Of a DNA stretch of 64,000 nucleotides, positions 20,269 through 29,819 are shown piece after piece; position 1 is the first letter of the stretch, and each line of letters starts with the position of its first letter. A program made the translations under genes and the position numbers. Source of the DNA: Maridesulfovibrio zosterae DSM 11974 (GTDB lineage: Bacteria; Desulfobacterota; Desulfovibrionia; Desulfovibrionales; Desulfovibrionaceae); NCBI RefSeq assembly GCF_000425265.1, contig NZ_AUDC01000010.1, forward strand, positions 186,001 through 250,000, written 5' to 3'. The notes beneath the pieces were generated by a model. It was not told the DNA's origin and ran no database searches. It was given only the letters and a program-made list of their open reading frames with translations.

Positions 20269-20919
20269 TTATTTATCGTCCAAAGGGACTTGCAGCTTAG
20301 TAAGTTCTTCGGAAAGTTTAGCAGCTTTCTTAGGTTCAACAAATCCAAGAATTGCACCAGCGCTACGACCACGCATTCCAGCCAAAATTTTGACTGCAAG
20401 TTTCGTATCCAGAGATTCAATAACCTGAGCTGCACTTTTAGCTTTCATGGCTGTATATACGCCAACCAAATGCTTAATCTTTTTATCCTTAAGAACATCA
20501 GCGTCAGAAATCATTTTCTTTAATCTTTTTTCAAGAGCAGTAAGATCAGCGAGCTTCTTATCAAGGTTATGCTCAAGAGTTCGCAGAGAGCGCTCTTTAC
20601 GAGCCAGCTCGTCTTCCTTGGCTTTAAGAGCTTTCCAGTCAGCATCAGGCATACCTGCAGGGCGTGCTGCTGTGCTCTTTGCGGGCGCAGCCTCAGCTTT
20701 ATCGCCAGCTTTTGCTTCTGCAGCAACAGCTTTGGGAGTATCCACAACATTCCTGACTACACTGGAATCAATAACAGCTTCCATAACATGCTTGGTCGGT
20801 TTTCCAAGATCAAACCCAAGCGAACCTATAAGAGTTAACTTAAATAATGCTAATAAAATCAGACAGACAAGAATCTTAGAGATCTTTAGGTTTGTAACGA
20901 ATTGTTGCCATTTCGTCAT
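20269..20919 (-). CDS. MotE-like flagellar protein (MgtE-N-type domain)
   Basis: The protein has a short cytoplasmic N-terminus, one membrane helix (ILVCLILLALFKLTLIGSL), an Ala/Pro-rich linker and a coiled coil (about 110-165, many K/L/E heptads). A C-terminal MgtE-N-like domain follows, with AAQVIESLDTKLAVKILAGM and AGAILGFVEPKKA. This is the layout of MotE, a periplasmic chaperone-like partner of the flagellar stator protein MotC/MotB in some proteobacteria, and of related Desulfovibrio proteins. The ATG at 20919 overlaps the fliJ-like stop by 44 bp; an upstream ATG at 20952 is also open. Confidence 0.75.
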   Translation of the reverse strand: MTKWQQFVTNLKISKILVCLILLALFKLTLIGSLGFDLGKPTKHVMEAVIDSSVVRNVVDTPKAVAAEAKAGDKAEAAPAKSTAARPAGMPDADWKALKAKEDELARKERSLRTLEHNLDKKLADLTALEKRLKKMISDADVLKDKKIKHLVGVYTAMKAKSAAQVIESLDTKLAVKILAGMRGRSAGAILGFVEPKKAAKLSEELTKLQVPLDDK

Positions 20920-21313
20920 ACTCTTTTTGCTCTTTGAGATTTTCTTCTTCATAATATTTCTTCGCCTGATTTTCTTTAAGTTTTTCCAACAACTTTCGAT
21001 CTTTTGACTTTGCTACAGCTTCTGTACGACATTTTTGCAAGTTAAGGGCCAATTGCTTCATTCTATTAACTGCTAAATTCAAATCAGCTTTAAGAGCCTC
21101 ATTGTACTGCCTCCAAAGCCACATTTCATCAGCATTCAAATTATCATACTGTCTTCGCTGATGCTGTGCAATTTTTGCTTCAACAGAAAAGACCACCTTC
21201 TTCTGTTCCTGATGAAGGTGGATAGCTTGTGCTAAAGCCATACTTGCCTGCTCCTCAGCCTGCTTTCTGAACTCCAGAACCTTTTCAAGCTTAAAAACAA
21301 ATGGCTTGGGCAT
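20876..21313 (-). CDS. fliJ: FliJ-like flagellar export protein
   Basis: The 145-residue protein is almost wholly coiled coil. It has the FliJ opening FKLEKVLEFRKQAEEQASM and long Gln/Lys/Glu-rich helices to the C-terminus, as expected of the ATPase-associated stalk of the flagellar type III export apparatus. No fliI or fliH lies next to it here. Directly downstream, and overlapping, is the motE-like gene. FliJ is poorly conserved in sequence, so assignment rests on length, coiled coil and neighbours. Confidence 0.8.
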   Translation of the reverse strand: MPKPFVFKLEKVLEFRKQAEEQASMALAQAIHLHQEQKKVVFSVEAKIAQHQRRQYDNLNADEMWLWRQYNEALKADLNLAVNRMKQLALNLQKCRTEAVAKSKDRKLLEKLKENQAKKYYEEENLKEQKEYDEMATIRYKPKDL

Positions 21314-21334
21314 ATATGGGCAATTGTATGATGA

Positions 21335-21499
21335 TTATTTTTTATCTTCAGGTCTGCCGGCCAGACCACAATAGCCTTTTTCGCCATCGGCAAAACGCCA
21401 CATCATACACATGGTTCCCTGACAAAATTTCATTTTATCATCACTGGTCATTAGGTATGGACAGTATTTAAACTTAGCCTCATTTTCAGGTAAAAGCAT
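21335..21499 (-). CDS. 54-residue Cys-rich protein (putative metal-binding)
   Basis: This short gene codes for four cysteines in the spacing C-x12-C-x4-C-x12-C (C13, C26, C31, C44), with WRF after the third and GYCGLAGRPE around the last. The pattern looks like that of small zinc-binding proteins with a 'CxxWR...GYCGLAG' core. The ATG has AGAGAGG about 5 nt upstream. It lies 10 bp after the exported-protein gene and 21 bp before the fliJ-like gene, so it is likely translated from the same message. Function is unknown. Confidence 0.7.
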   Translation of the reverse strand: MLLPENEAKFKYCPYLMTSDDKMKFCQGTMCMMWRFADGEKGYCGLAGRPEDKK

Positions 21500-21509
21500 G
21501 ACAACCTCT

Positions 21510-22727
21510 CTACTGATTATTTTCCACTAGTTTTCCGTATACCAAACAATGCTTTCCCATGGCTTGTTTCACATACTCCTTGACCAGCACTCCTATCCGC
21601 TCTTCCCTTGTAAAATTATCAGCGTATTTTCCGTTAGCGTATACTTCGGGGAATTTATCAGAGAGCACAGGATGTTCGCTGGCATATTCCTCCACCCGCT
21701 TAGAATACTCAGAAATATAATTGTCTATATCCTGATCAGACAAAGACTCAAGCTCTCTAACTCGCTCTGCAAAAACCTCAGGCTTCGGGAGAGTACTTGA
21801 TTCCATTAGGGCAGAAAATGCTCTTGCAAAGCGCTGACTGCCTTCAAAAATATGCTTGGGACGAACAACGTTAAGCCCAGCCCATCCCGCTTTAAGCCAT
21901 TTAAAAAGATAGCTCACTGTTTTTTCAGGATTATTTTTATCCTGAATATATAAATTCACAGACATGGACTTATACATGAATGTATCCATCCATCCCATAC
22001 CACCCATAGTTAAGCCGGGAATTCCGCTATAAAAATAATTCCACTGATTATCGTCAACAACCAGTCCTTTCATACCGACACTTGATTTATCAGCCTGCTG
22101 GGAAACGGACATAAAGACATTACGCCCTTCGTACTTCATGAGAACCATCAGTCTGTTAAGATCATACCTATAATATCCACCACCAAATGAATCTGGTGTA
22201 TTGACTTCGAATTCTTTTCCTCGCCAGATTCTAGGAGAGTCACAATCACTTAAATATTTCCAGGGCTGAACTTTCTCAGCATAAAACTGACTGTCAGGGT
22301 ACCATCCGCTAACCCTGATCACTGATGGATAAATAGCATAGTTAGGGATTTCCGGATTATATGTATACTCAAGAATTCTATCAATATCTGCATTGACAGT
22401 TATACGCATAGCTGCGCCGTTTGCCGAGTCACGCTTAGGAAGATTTATTATTTTATCTGTTGCAGGAGTTTCATCTACAAATTTTATGAGACCAATGACC
22501 TTGCTGCCGTCAAAATTTGTATCTTTATTTCCCAATGTTTCAAACAGATAATCAAGTCCGCCATCAACCTGTTTAGGGAGTTTCAGACTTTCTTTCTTAT
22601 TGTTATCAGAAAAAGAAGATGTACATTGCCCATCTGTCGAAATAAAAATTGAGGTTAAAATAATTAAGAATGCGGCAAGAACACTCAATGAACCCCGACT
22701 GAATTTCGGGATATTGTTAATTTTCAT
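21510..22727 (-). CDS. Exported hypothetical protein, 405 aa
   Basis: A clear signal peptide (basic start, then SLSVLAAFLIILTSIFIS) leads to a ~375-residue secreted, probably periplasmic domain rich in aromatic residues. Visible features are a GGGYYRYDLNRLMVLMKYEGRN-like beta region, a GLTMGGMGWMDTFMYKS stretch and an acidic helical C-terminus (AERVRELESLSDQDID). The family is not recognised. There is no lipobox or membrane anchor beyond the signal. Its long upstream gap (22728-23008) probably holds the promoter of the 54-residue and flagellar genes as well. Confidence 0.75.
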   Translation of the reverse strand: MKINNIPKFSRGSLSVLAAFLIILTSIFISTDGQCTSSFSDNNKKESLKLPKQVDGGLDYLFETLGNKDTNFDGSKVIGLIKFVDETPATDKIINLPKRDSANGAAMRITVNADIDRILEYTYNPEIPNYAIYPSVIRVSGWYPDSQFYAEKVQPWKYLSDCDSPRIWRGKEFEVNTPDSFGGGYYRYDLNRLMVLMKYEGRNVFMSVSQQADKSSVGMKGLVVDDNQWNYFYSGIPGLTMGGMGWMDTFMYKSMSVNLYIQDKNNPEKTVSYLFKWLKAGWAGLNVVRPKHIFEGSQRFARAFSALMESSTLPKPEVFAERVRELESLSDQDIDNYISEYSKRVEEYASEHPVLSDKFPEVYANGKYADNFTREERIGVLVKEYVKQAMGKHCLVYGKLVENNQ

Positions 22728-23008
22728 ATTTTTTATTCACCTTCCCACCCTATGTTGCGGCAGGTTTTTATCAATTATGTATCTTTTGTATCTATGCACT
22801 AATTATAATCTTGGCAAGCCTTACATACATAAGCACTTTAGACTCGACATGCTGATATTATTCTGTACCAGAATGATATTAGCAAAATAAATACCCATAT
22901 AGTCTTTCTAAGTTATATACGATCACTAGAAGTAATTTTCATTATAAATAATAATATAGCTTCATTTCCATGACAAAATACATAATATCAATTTATATGA
23001 ATAAAAAA
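22728..23008. other. AT-rich intergenic region
   Basis: About 280 bp upstream of the exported-protein gene, and downstream of the ferredoxin terminator, hold no open frame of note. It is very AT-rich and presumably contains the minus-strand promoter for 22727. No operator or RNA motif was recognised. Confidence 0.5.
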
Positions 23009-23030
23009 AAGACGCCTCTAAAGACGTCTT
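23009..23030 (-). terminator. Terminator of the ferredoxin gene
   Basis: On the minus strand a 9-bp stem (one G-T wobble) with a TTAG loop is followed directly by eight T residues, 24 bp after the ferredoxin stop. Confidence 0.85.
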
Positions 23031-23053
23031 AAAAAGAAGAACCTCATTAAAAA

Positions 23054-23650
<597 letters not shown>

Positions 23651-23680
23651 GCCCTCCGCATATATTTATGTACGGAGGGC
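23651..23680 (-). terminator. Terminator of the liv operon
   Basis: An 8-bp G+C-rich stem (GCCCTCCG / CGGAGGGC) is followed on the minus strand by TTTTTT, 28 bp after the livF stop. Confidence 0.9.
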
Positions 23681-23708
23681 CAAAAAGACAGAATATATTT
23701 CTAGATAA

Positions 23709-24422
23709 TTACTCGCCCAAATAAGCCTTCTGGATATCCGGGTTATTGAGCAGCTTATGAGCATCATCTTCCATGACAACATTACCAGTCTCAAGAACAT
23801 AACCACGAGTCGCCATACTTAAAGCAACCTTTGCATTCTGCTCAACCAGAATAATGGTAGTTCCCAATTTATTAATTTCACGAATAATGTCGAAGATCTG
23901 TTTCACGATCAGCGGAGCAAGACCTAGAGAAGGCTCATCCAGAAGCAAAACTTTTGGCCGACTCATAAGAGCACGCCCGATTGCAAGCATCTGTTGTTCA
24001 CCGCCGGACAGAGTCCCGCCTGCTTGCTTGCGTCTTTCACGCAGAATAGGAAACATGTCAAAAACTCGTTCCATATCATCGGCAATCCCCGCATCATTGC
24101 GAAAAAAAGCACCCATATCGAGATTTTCTTCAATGGTCAGACGAGGAAAAATCCTACGCCCTTCAGGGACCTGACACAGCCCCATAGACGGGAGTAAGTC
24201 AGGACTTATATTATTGATGCATTCACCTTTATAATAAATCTCTCCGCTTGTCGCTTGGACGATATTACATATTGTCATCAAAGTTGTACTTTTTCCGGCA
24301 CCGTTAGCACCAATGACTGATACTATTTCCCCTTCCATTACTTTAATATTAATCCCTTTCAGGGCCTTAATACTGCCGTATCCTGAATGAACATCACGAA
24401 GTTCTAATATTGGTTCTGCCAT
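23709..24422 (-). CDS. livF: Branched-chain amino-acid ABC transporter ATPase LivF
   Basis: One of two ATPases of the Leu/Ile/Val (HAAT-type) importer. The 237 residues contain Walker A (GANGAGKSTT), the signature LSGGEQQ, Walker B with LLLDEPSLGLAP and the switch His in ILVEQNA. It ends the operon, 3 bp after livM. Substrate is inferred from the family; related importers also move amides or urea. Confidence 0.95.
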   Translation of the reverse strand: MAEPILELRDVHSGYGSIKALKGINIKVMEGEIVSVIGANGAGKSTTLMTICNIVQATSGEIYYKGECINNISPDLLPSMGLCQVPEGRRIFPRLTIEENLDMGAFFRNDAGIADDMERVFDMFPILRERRKQAGGTLSGGEQQMLAIGRALMSRPKVLLLDEPSLGLAPLIVKQIFDIIREINKLGTTIILVEQNAKVALSMATRGYVLETGNVVMEDDAHKLLNNPDIQKAYLGE

Positions 24423-24425
24423 GGA

Positions 24426-25646
24426 TTAATCCTTTTTATCTGCCTTCATACTGCGTTTGGGGGGCAGCAAGCCCTGCGGTCTGAAAAGCATCATAAGAGT
24501 CATGACACCACCGAAGACCAGCATGCGGTAAAGTTCGAAGTCTCTAAAAATCTCCGGCAAGGCAATAAGAGCCAATGCTCCGAGTATAACGCCCGGTATA
24601 GACCCCATACCACCAAGAACAACCATAGACAAAACCATAGCCGACTCAAGAAAGGTAAAAGATTCAGGGCTGACAAACCTCATACGGGCAGCATAAAATG
24701 CCCCGGCCATACCACCGAAACATGCGCCGGTGCAATAAGCCAGCAGCTTCATGTAGAAGGTCGGAATCCCCATAACTTCTGCCGCTGTTTCATCTTCGCG
24801 AATTGCCTCCCACGCACGTCCTATACGGGAGTGGTTGAGACGGTATACCGCAATAATGGTGAAGACAACTAAGGCTAAGATTACGTAATAAATAAGAGAA
24901 AGTTTTTTAAGCCAGAGATGCTCGAAGGTCATGCCGTTTGTAAAATCAGGCCAGTAAATACCTGGAGCCTTGATACCGGTAATTCCGTTAGGACCGTTGG
25001 TAAGACTCATCCAGTTATTAAAAACCATACGAACTATTTCAGCAAAACCCAGCGTAACAATCGCCAGATAGTCACCACGCATGCGCATGGAACAATAGCC
25101 GATAATGCATGCGCCAAGTCCGGCTACGGCCGCGCTAAGCGGCAGGCAAAGCCAAAAAGAAATCTTGTAAGTTACAGACAGTAACGCATAGGTATATGCT
25201 CCCAGTCCGTAAAAAGCGATATACCCAAGATCAAGCATTCCAGCTAGACCAACGACAATATTAAGCCCTAGGCCGAGACAGATATAGACCATACAGTTGA
25301 TGGCTACATCCTGCGCATAACGTCCGAATAAATGAGGGTAGGCAATTGCAAAAGCCAAAAGAAGAAAGGCCCAAACGACCATTGGTACAGTAGTACTTGC
25401 CCTCTGCATTCCTACAGCAACCGAGCCGATCGGTTTAGTAAAAAAATTAAATACACCAATACTGTTAAGCTGGCGCAGGACCAGAAGAATAGAACACCCT
25501 GCAGCTATCTTCCACCAAACTGAAAAAGTTGTAGCAACCTCGAGTCCTTCAGGCTTTACTCCCAGCAAGGGCCAGAGCAGGACGAACAGCCAGATCATCC
25601 CGACGCCTAAAGAAGTCCAGTGCTTTTTAAACTCTGGTATCGTCAA
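24426..25646 (-). CDS. livM: Branched-chain amino-acid ABC transporter permease LivM
   Basis: The 406-residue inner-membrane protein has about ten hydrophobic segments and the LivM core motifs (LGLNIVVGLAGMLDLGYIAFYGLGA region and the cytoplasmic WEAIREDETAAEVMGI loop that contacts the ATPase). About 90 N-terminal residues precede the core, as in other long LivM proteins. Its start overlaps the livH stop by 20 bp, indicating coupled translation. Confidence 0.94.
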   Translation of the reverse strand: MTIPEFKKHWTSLGVGMIWLFVLLWPLLGVKPEGLEVATTFSVWWKIAAGCSILLVLRQLNSIGVFNFFTKPIGSVAVGMQRASTTVPMVVWAFLLLAFAIAYPHLFGRYAQDVAINCMVYICLGLGLNIVVGLAGMLDLGYIAFYGLGAYTYALLSVTYKISFWLCLPLSAAVAGLGACIIGYCSMRMRGDYLAIVTLGFAEIVRMVFNNWMSLTNGPNGITGIKAPGIYWPDFTNGMTFEHLWLKKLSLIYYVILALVVFTIIAVYRLNHSRIGRAWEAIREDETAAEVMGIPTFYMKLLAYCTGACFGGMAGAFYAARMRFVSPESFTFLESAMVLSMVVLGGMGSIPGVILGALALIALPEIFRDFELYRMLVFGGVMTLMMLFRPQGLLPPKRSMKADKKD

Positions 25647-26529
25647 CGTTCTCTCCCATGATTCCTGAAGGTCTGAAATAAAGCACCCCGATTAGAATAA
25701 CAAAAGCAAAAACATCCTTGTACTCACCGGAGATGTAACCCGCTGCAAAAATTTCTACCATTCCTATAATAAAACCGCCTATCATAGCTCCAGTAATATT
25801 ACCGATACCGCCTAGTACGGCTGCTGCAAAAGCTTTGATGCCGGGGACAAATCCCATATCATAACGAACTGAGCCGTAATACAGGCCAACCATAATACCA
25901 GCTGCAGCAGCGAGACCTGCACCAATTGCAAAAGTCATACTGATGATACGATTTGAATTAATCCCTACCAAAGCAGACATAATTTTATCCTGTGCAGTCG
26001 ACCGCATGGCCTTTCCCATCCGGGTCTTAAAGACCAGAAAATTGAGTGCAACAAGCAAAAATGCTGTCAGGCTGATAATGAAAAGCTGCATGTAGGAGAG
26101 CATTACATTGCCAAACTCGAAACCACCCTGAGTAAGCTCAGTAGGGTAAGCCTTATCATATACGCCCTGTGTCAGCATCAATCCGTTCTGCAAAAATATA
26201 GACATACCAAGAGCAGAGAGAAGAACTGAAAGGCGCGACGAGTTTCGTAGGGGTTTGTAGGCAACCTTTTCTACAGCCATAGCAAGCATGGCACAGTACG
26301 CCATAGCAAGTATAAGTGAACCTGAAAGGCATACCCAGGCAGGTGCTCCCTGTGAAAGGAGATAGCTCATAAAAATTACGCCAACATAACCGCCAGCTGC
26401 AAAAAATTCGCCGTGAGCAAAGTTAATGAGTTGGATGATGCCGTACACCATAGTATACCCTAAAGCGATCAGTGCATAAACACTGCCTAGAGTAATACCG
26501 TTGATGAGTTGTTGAAAAAAATATTCCAT
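25627..26529 (-). CDS. livH: Branched-chain amino-acid ABC transporter permease LivH
   Basis: The permease of 300 residues begins MEYFFQQLINGITLGSVYAL, the canonical LivH start. The in-frame extension to 26583 would add 18 residues running into the livK tail and is less likely. Hydrophobic segments alternate with the AMRSTAQDKIMSALVGI cytoplasmic loop and the late GALLGGIGNITGAM-like Gly-rich region. It pairs with LivM to form the channel. Confidence 0.94.
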   Translation of the reverse strand: MEYFFQQLINGITLGSVYALIALGYTMVYGIIQLINFAHGEFFAAGGYVGVIFMSYLLSQGAPAWVCLSGSLILAMAYCAMLAMAVEKVAYKPLRNSSRLSVLLSALGMSIFLQNGLMLTQGVYDKAYPTELTQGGFEFGNVMLSYMQLFIISLTAFLLVALNFLVFKTRMGKAMRSTAQDKIMSALVGINSNRIISMTFAIGAGLAAAAGIMVGLYYGSVRYDMGFVPGIKAFAAAVLGGIGNITGAMIGGFIIGMVEIFAAGYISGEYKDVFAFVILIGVLYFRPSGIMGENVDDTRV

Positions 26530-26594
26530 GGATATCCGGGGGCTGTTCGTAATGGCCCCTGCCATAACGGCAGGGGCCGACATTGCTTGGACTT

Positions 26595-27728
26595 CTAGTA
26601 GAGCTTACCGGTAGCAGGGTTCCAGTAGTTAATAAACTTACCACCCTCAACTTTACGGATAATGTAGTTTGAGCCGGAATCACCATTAGCTTTAAACTTA
26701 ATGTGCTTTGTTGCACCATCATAATCCAGCTTCATGAGTTCAGCTTTAACTTTTTCAGGATCAGTTGACCCGGCAGCCTTAACAGCCTTCAAATAGGCGA
26801 TCGCACTGTCATATGCGTAACCGGAATATGCACCGGGATTACCGTACTTAGGCTGATATTTTGCGTAAAATTCTTTATATGCAGGAGCATTATCATCAAT
26901 GAAACCAAAAGTAAGATATACATCTTCAGCTGCATCCTTAGCTATTTCAATCAACTGAGGGTGATAAACTGCATCCTGTGCAAGACGAACGGCTTTGATT
27001 CCCATACGTTTAGCCTGAATAAGCATAAGAGCACCGGTAGCAGAGTTCTGCATGGACATGTAAAATACATCTGGATTGTCTGTTTTAACTTTAGTCAAGA
27101 TAGCGGAAAAGTCTTTATCTCCCTGATTAACATGCTCGTGACCGAGAACTTTTATACCAGCAGCTTTAGCCATTTTCTCAACACCGTCAGCGAGCCCCTG
27201 TGAATATGCTGTCTTATCATCAACAATATAAACAGATTTAGCTCCGAGCTTTTCCTGCATAAATTTCAGAGCAATTGCCCCCTGATCATCATCACGACCA
27301 CACATGCGGAACATGTAAGGCAATCCACGTGATGTAACTTTTTCATTTGTTGATGCGGGTGTAATCATGATGATTGATTCTTCATCAAGAACTTCAGAGG
27401 CAGGAAGAGTTGCACTTGAGCAGTAGGCCCCTACAACTCCGTTTGCTCCTTCGTTAATCAGTTTGTTAGCAGTTGCAACGGCCTGACGAGGTTCACAAGC
27501 TGTATCCTGCGGAAGGACTTCAATTGAGTCAAAGCCGGGAATTCCACCATTTTCTTTTACAACTTCAACAGCTGTGAGAACACCGTTTTTGATGTCGTTA
27601 CCATCAGCAGCATATGGACCAGTCAATGGTCCCATTGTACCGAGTTTGAGTGTTTTCGCGAACACCATGCCAGAACCCAGCATCAAAATTGCTGCGGCAA
27701 GCAGAACTGTCATAATCAAACGTTTCAT
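26595..27728 (-). CDS. livK: Branched-chain amino-acid ABC transporter binding protein
   Basis: The periplasmic binding protein has a signal peptide (about 1-23, cut after VFA) and the family opening LKLGTMGPLTGPYAADG. The DPEKVKAELMKLDYDGATK segment is near the C-terminus. Its ATG at 27728 has a GGAGG-type site upstream; the longer frame from 27779 would overlap livG and is rejected. In this operon the binding protein lies between livG and livH, and it is usually the most expressed component. Confidence 0.93.
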   Translation of the reverse strand: MKRLIMTVLLAAAILMLGSGMVFAKTLKLGTMGPLTGPYAADGNDIKNGVLTAVEVVKENGGIPGFDSIEVLPQDTACEPRQAVATANKLINEGANGVVGAYCSSATLPASEVLDEESIIMITPASTNEKVTSRGLPYMFRMCGRDDDQGAIALKFMQEKLGAKSVYIVDDKTAYSQGLADGVEKMAKAAGIKVLGHEHVNQGDKDFSAILTKVKTDNPDVFYMSMQNSATGALMLIQAKRMGIKAVRLAQDAVYHPQLIEIAKDAAEDVYLTFGFIDDNAPAYKEFYAKYQPKYGNPGAYSGYAYDSAIAYLKAVKAAGSTDPEKVKAELMKLDYDGATKHIKFKANGDSGSNYIIRKVEGGKFINYWNPATGKLY

Positions 27729-27756
27729 AGAAGGAGCCTCCCTAAAGTAAATACGG

Positions 27757-28512
27757 TTAGTTACCCAGATATGCCTCAATTACAGCAGGATTTTTCTGAA
27801 TCTCTTCAGGGTTACCCTTTGCAATCATCACTCCGTGATCAAGGACTACAAGCTTTTGGCAAATACCCATGACAACTTTCATGTCATGCTCAACCATCAG
27901 CACGTTAATTCCTCTTTTTGAGATTTTCAGTATGGTTTCCATCAACTCAGAACTCTCCGCAGGATTAAGTCCTGCAGCCGGTTCATCAAGCAAAATGGTA
28001 CTTGGCTCAGAGGCAAGCGCCCTTGCTATTTCGAGTCGCCTCTGATGTCCGTAAGGTAGGTTTGAAGCAATTTCATCTGCAAAGTCATCAAGCTCTGCAA
28101 ATCGTAATTCTTCCATAGCCTTCGCTTTGATACGAGCCTCTTCCTCTTTCTGGCCTGGAGTCCGGAATATAGCGCCAAAAACCCCGCATGATGAACGGGA
28201 ATGCTGTGCCACCATAACATTCTCAAGAGCAGTCATATTTTGGAAAAGTCTGATATTCTGAAAAGTGCGGGCAATACCTTTTTGAAGAACCTGATAAGGT
28301 TTTAAACCTGTCATTTGTTCTTTATTGTATTCAACGTATCCCCCAGAAGCTGAATATACCCCTGTTATCACATTGAAGACGGTTGTCTTGCCAGCACCGT
28401 TTGGACCAATGAGTCCAACAATCTCCCCCGGCATGAGAGAGAAGTTAACCTCTGCCAGAGCCTGCAAACCGCCAAAGCGGACGCTCACGTCGTGTAAATG
28501 AAGTTCTGCCAT
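27757..28512 (-). CDS. livG: Branched-chain amino-acid ABC transporter ATPase LivG
   Basis: The second ATPase of the importer and first gene of the operon. Walker A reads GPNGAGKTT, the signature region NLPYGHQRRLEIARAL has the LivG-type replacement of LSGGQ, and Walker B gives LLDEPAAGLNP. The ATG at 28512 (product MAELHLHD) has AGG 10 nt upstream; an in-frame start 13 codons earlier is open. Transcription should start in the following 500-bp AT-rich gap. Confidence 0.93.
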   Translation of the reverse strand: MAELHLHDVSVRFGGLQALAEVNFSLMPGEIVGLIGPNGAGKTTVFNVITGVYSASGGYVEYNKEQMTGLKPYQVLQKGIARTFQNIRLFQNMTALENVMVAQHSRSSCGVFGAIFRTPGQKEEEARIKAKAMEELRFAELDDFADEIASNLPYGHQRRLEIARALASEPSTILLDEPAAGLNPAESSELMETILKISKRGINVLMVEHDMKVVMGICQKLVVLDHGVMIAKGNPEEIQKNPAVIEAYLGN

Positions 28513-29048
28513 ATTGGACATACCTATACACATTATTCTTCTTAAAATCAAGGTATAATACGATTTTTATATCTTACTAACCCGATTTTAAAAATTAATA
28601 TTCACATAACCAGTGTTCAACACCATCCGAGTAAAAACTTTTTACCACATAACAAACTAGTAGTTTATTGTATCAATGGTAAATATGATTCAGCAATCAA
28701 CAATAAAAGAAGCTAAGCATAATTATATTCTGTAATCTATTGTTTACTTCTAATATTAATATACATTCTGTGTAATTCACTTTTGATAATACAGATATTT
28801 ATATTCAATAAAAGTCTTTTTTTGCTTACAAAATTGTATTTGGATTTATCATTTTTTACCAATATTGGCTAATGGCTATTCTAATAAAACCTACCTCAAA
28901 TTTGACCGTATTTTAATCGCCTCTTTTCGCGTTTTTATGAATTTTGATCGGTATTTATTAACCTTTCATTTATTTCCTATTTCTTAAATTCTAAATTTTA
29001 TCTCATTACTGTCAAACAGATTGTTTTTTCTTTCTCATTAAACGTGAA
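28513..29048. other. AT-rich region between liv and qmo operons
   Basis: About 540 bp, strongly AT-rich with many short T and A tracts, hold the leftward liv promoter. No open frame, known riboswitch or clear operator was seen. Confidence 0.4.
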
Positions 29049-29079
29049 AAAGCCCTGACCGCATAGCAGTCAGGGCTTT
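29049..29079 (-). terminator. Terminator after qmoD
   Basis: A perfect 11-bp stem (AAAGCCCTGAC / GTCAGGGCTTT) with a 9-nt loop lies 39 bp past the qmoD stop and ends the apr-qmo transcription unit. Confidence 0.9.
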
Positions 29080-29117
29080 AAATACCTAAATTATGAAGAG
29101 GTACGACTTAAATCGGC

Positions 29118-29798
29118 CTACCAACCTTCATCACTGAAAGGATCGCTACCGAAGCCGAAGTCTTCAGCAGGAGCACCACCTGTTGCAGGAGCTCCAGCAG
29201 AATCTCCAGCAGGAGCAGCGCCTTCAGCTACTGCACCAGAAGCAACAGTTACTACGCCGTGTTTTTTAACATCTTCAATCATTTTGAGAAGTTCATCAAC
29301 TTTACCGATGTACTCTTCAACTTTTTCCTGAGAGGTAACGATAACTTTATCGCCTTCACCCTTAGAGGATGCTTCAAAAGCTTCACATTTACCTTTATAT
29401 TCAGCCATAGCTTTCTCGGTTTCACCGAGTTTGCCTTCAGCTGCAGCAAGTTTGGTTTCAAGTTCCTGAATTTTAGCAGCCTGTGCAGCACCAGTGGAAC
29501 GATAGTCAGCTAGCTTTCCGAAGATAGCATCAACCTGAACCATCACGTCACCTGAAAGTGCGCCTACGGATACGTTTTCTCCAAGACCAGCAACCTGACC
29601 TGTTTTCATTTTAGCAAGTTCAGGATGCTGCTCATAAATCCAAGCTTTTGCAAGAGCTGCTGCAAAAGGTTCGAATTCGGCATCAATATCTTTCTGAGTC
29701 ATGTAGCCCAGAAGTTCCTGAACAGAGTTATTGCTTTCGCCACCCTTAATGTAAGACACAAAAGTGCTCATGGGGAAAGTTTTGCGTGCTTCAGACAT
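29118..29798 (-). CDS. qmoD: QmoD, accessory protein of the Qmo complex
   Basis: The 226-residue soluble protein has an N-terminal globular part (to about 100), a central coiled coil (KIQELETKLAAAEGKLGETE onward) and a Gly/Ala/Pro-rich tail ending in an acidic, aromatic FGFGSDPFSDEGW. It corresponds in place and layout to the conserved gene following qmoABC in Desulfovibrio vulgaris, called QmoD. Its role is not known in detail, but it is needed for sulfate respiration in that organism as part of the operon. It lies 21 bp after qmoC. Confidence 0.85.
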   Translation of the reverse strand: MSEARKTFPMSTFVSYIKGGESNNSVQELLGYMTQKDIDAEFEPFAAALAKAWIYEQHPELAKMKTGQVAGLGENVSVGALSGDVMVQVDAIFGKLADYRSTGAAQAAKIQELETKLAAAEGKLGETEKAMAEYKGKCEAFEASSKGEGDKVIVTSQEKVEEYIGKVDELLKMIEDVKKHGVVTVASGAVAEGAAPAGDSAGAPATGGAPAEDFGFGSDPFSDEGW

Positions 29799-29819
29799 GG
29801 TTAGTTCCTCCTTGCTCTA

